NCBI GenBank assembly: GCA_903918555.1
Contig: CAIXEV010000483.1
Span: 1-12,452 of the forward strand
DNA from: an uncultured bacterium
GTDB lineage: Bacteria; Planctomycetota; Phycisphaerae; Phycisphaerales; SM1A02
Direction of reading: 5' to 3'
DNA length: 12,452 bases
Part shown: positions 11,519 to 12,452 of the stretch, piece after piece
How positions within the stretch are numbered: the first letter of the stretch is position 1
Layout of the letters: every line of letters starts with the position of its first letter
The notes under the pieces: model-generated
Seen by the model: the letters and a program-made list of their open reading frames with translations, nothing else
What the model was told of the DNA's origin: nothing
The model's database searches: none
Made by a program: the position numbers and the translations under genes

Positions 11519-12452
11519 TGTCCGCCATTCTGACGGCAAACCTGCCCTGCAAGCAAGTCGAGCGCCGACCAGAAGCCCGGCCAGCTCTTGGCGACGACGG
11601 CGGGGTCGTCGATCGTCACGCCGCCGCGCGCGGCGCCGAGAACCGCGAACGCCATCGCGATCCGATGGTCGGCCGAGGCCTCGATCGTCGCGGGAGTCAG
11701 CCTCTCCGGCAGCGGATGGACCTGCACCCAGTCGTCGCCCGTCTCCACGCGCCCGCCGAGCGCGCGGAGGCCCGCGGCCACGGTCGCGATGCGGTCCGAC
11801 TCCTTCACGCGGAGGGTCTCGAGCCCCGTGAAGCGGCTTGCGCGGTCGGCGCAGGCAGCGAGCACCATCGCCATCACCGCTGCGTCGGGCGCGCGGGCGT
11901 AGTCGGCGTCGTGGGCGCGCAGCGCGCCATCGGAGCGCACGATGACGGAAGGCCCGCCGCGCGCAGGCACTTCCTCCACCGTGACGCCGCGCAGCGCAAG
12001 GTCGTCGAGGAACCACGAGTCAGGCTGCAGCGAGCGGCGCGTGCAGCCGACGAGCTCGACCTCGCCGCCCATGATCGCCGCGAGCGCGGCGGGATACACG
12101 GCGCTCGAGGCGTCGGGTTCGATCGCGATGTCGGCGCCGGCGACCGTCTGCGACGCGATGCGGATGCTGCGGAGGCCCGTGCCGGGCGCGGCGCGATGGA
12201 TCGGCACGGGGCCGTACGCGCTCGCGGCGTCGACGCCGTGCGCGGCAAGCGCCGCGAGCGACAGCGCGATGTAGCCCGCGCTCGTCGGCTCGTCGGTGAA
12301 TCGAACCTGGATCCCGCGCGCGGTCCACGGCGCGATCAGCATCAAGGCCGAGATGAACTGGCTCGACGCGGTGCGGCCGACCTCGATCCCGCCGCCATCG
12401 AGCGACTCGCCCTCGCGCGGACCTTCGATGACGACCGGCAGCGCGCGCGGCA
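11515..12452 (-). CDS. aroA: 3-phosphoshikimate 1-carboxyvinyltransferase (EPSP synthase), C-terminal part
   Basis: About 311 residues are present; the N-terminal quarter or so is beyond the right edge. The visible frame has GRTASSQFISALMLIAP (the SSQ shikimate-phosphate contact), RFTDEPTSAGYIALSLA, LRVKESDRIATVAAGLRALGG (the K-E-S-D-R signature near the C-terminal half) and SADHRIAMAFAVLGA, the D-H-R-x-A-M motif. The enzyme joins phosphoenolpyruvate to shikimate-3-phosphate in the sixth step of the shikimate pathway in the cytoplasm and is the glyphosate target in plants and bacteria. The residues that set glyphosate sensitivity near the N-terminus are outside the window. Its stop overlaps the ABC exporter start as ATGA, so the two are probably translated from one message. 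No second enzyme of the pathway is seen here. Confidence 0.95.
   Translation of the reverse strand, partial: PRALPVVIEGPREGESLDGGGIEVGRTASSQFISALMLIAPWTARGIQVRFTDEPTSAGYIALSLAALAAHGVDAASAYGPVPIHRAAPGTGLRSIRIASQTVAGADIAIEPDASSAVYPAALAAIMGGEVELVGCTRRSLQPDSWFLDDLALRGVTVEEVPARGGPSVIVRSDGALRAHDADYARAPDAAVMAMVLAACADRASRFTGLETLRVKESDRIATVAAGLRALGGRVETGDDWVQVHPLPERLTPATIEASADHRIAMAFAVLGAARGGVTIDDPAVVAKSWPGFWSALDLLAGQVCRQNGGQ

Noticed and set aside
9686..12016. A 776-residue form of the ABC exporter
   Set aside because: The extension overlies aroA out of frame and is Arg-rich; the ATGA junction at 11518 gives a normal N-terminus.
1..12452. tRNA, rRNA, insertion sequences, phage or defence genes
   Set aside because: No cloverleaf, rRNA block, transposase motif or terminal inverted repeat was recognised on either strand.

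Overview
The window is about 12.4 kb of GC-rich DNA (roughly 70% G+C by eye). Every convincing gene lies on the minus strand, so transcription runs from high to low coordinates. The best guess for the host is a planctomycete, perhaps of the Phycisphaerae. This rests on the base composition, a response regulator with an N-terminal excisionase-type HTH and C-terminal receiver, and a hypothetical membrane protein whose C-terminal REAFILSEVL-type motif I associate with planctomycete hypotheticals. It is an inference, because no rRNA or tRNA is present.

In transcription order the layout is as follows. (1) The 3' part of aroA (EPSP synthase) overlaps by ATGA a 610-residue ABC exporter half-transporter. 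(2) After 81 bp with a candidate promoter and nested inverted repeats comes a tail-anchored coiled-coil protein. It is followed by a periplasmic binding protein, a FecCD-type permease and an ATPase, a complete importer of the B12/siderophore/heme class, with the three importer genes overlapping. (3) A membrane protein with a Pro/Thr-rich segment and a long Ala-Gln-Arg repeat follows, 9 bp after the ATPase. (4) After a 171-bp gap come accB, accC and a threonine dehydratase coupled to accC by ATGA. (5) A 292-bp non-coding stretch carries six 12-bp tandem repeats and an inverted repeat upstream of the orphan response regulator, which ends at a strong intrinsic terminator. (6) Last are two overlapping crcB genes (fluoride channel subunits) and the start of nadE.

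Most of the content is housekeeping: aromatic amino-acid synthesis, fatty-acid precursor synthesis, threonine/isoleucine metabolism, NAD synthesis and fluoride export, plus two ABC transport systems. I see no phage genes, transposases, CRISPR array or defence system, and I do not claim an undescribed system. The items most worth a second look are: the two dissimilar CrcB subunits coupled to nadE; the accB-accC-ilvA unit; the reversed-order response regulator with its inverted repeat; the repeat-rich membrane protein and coiled-coil protein bracketing the importer; and 12-bp-period repeats both between and inside genes.
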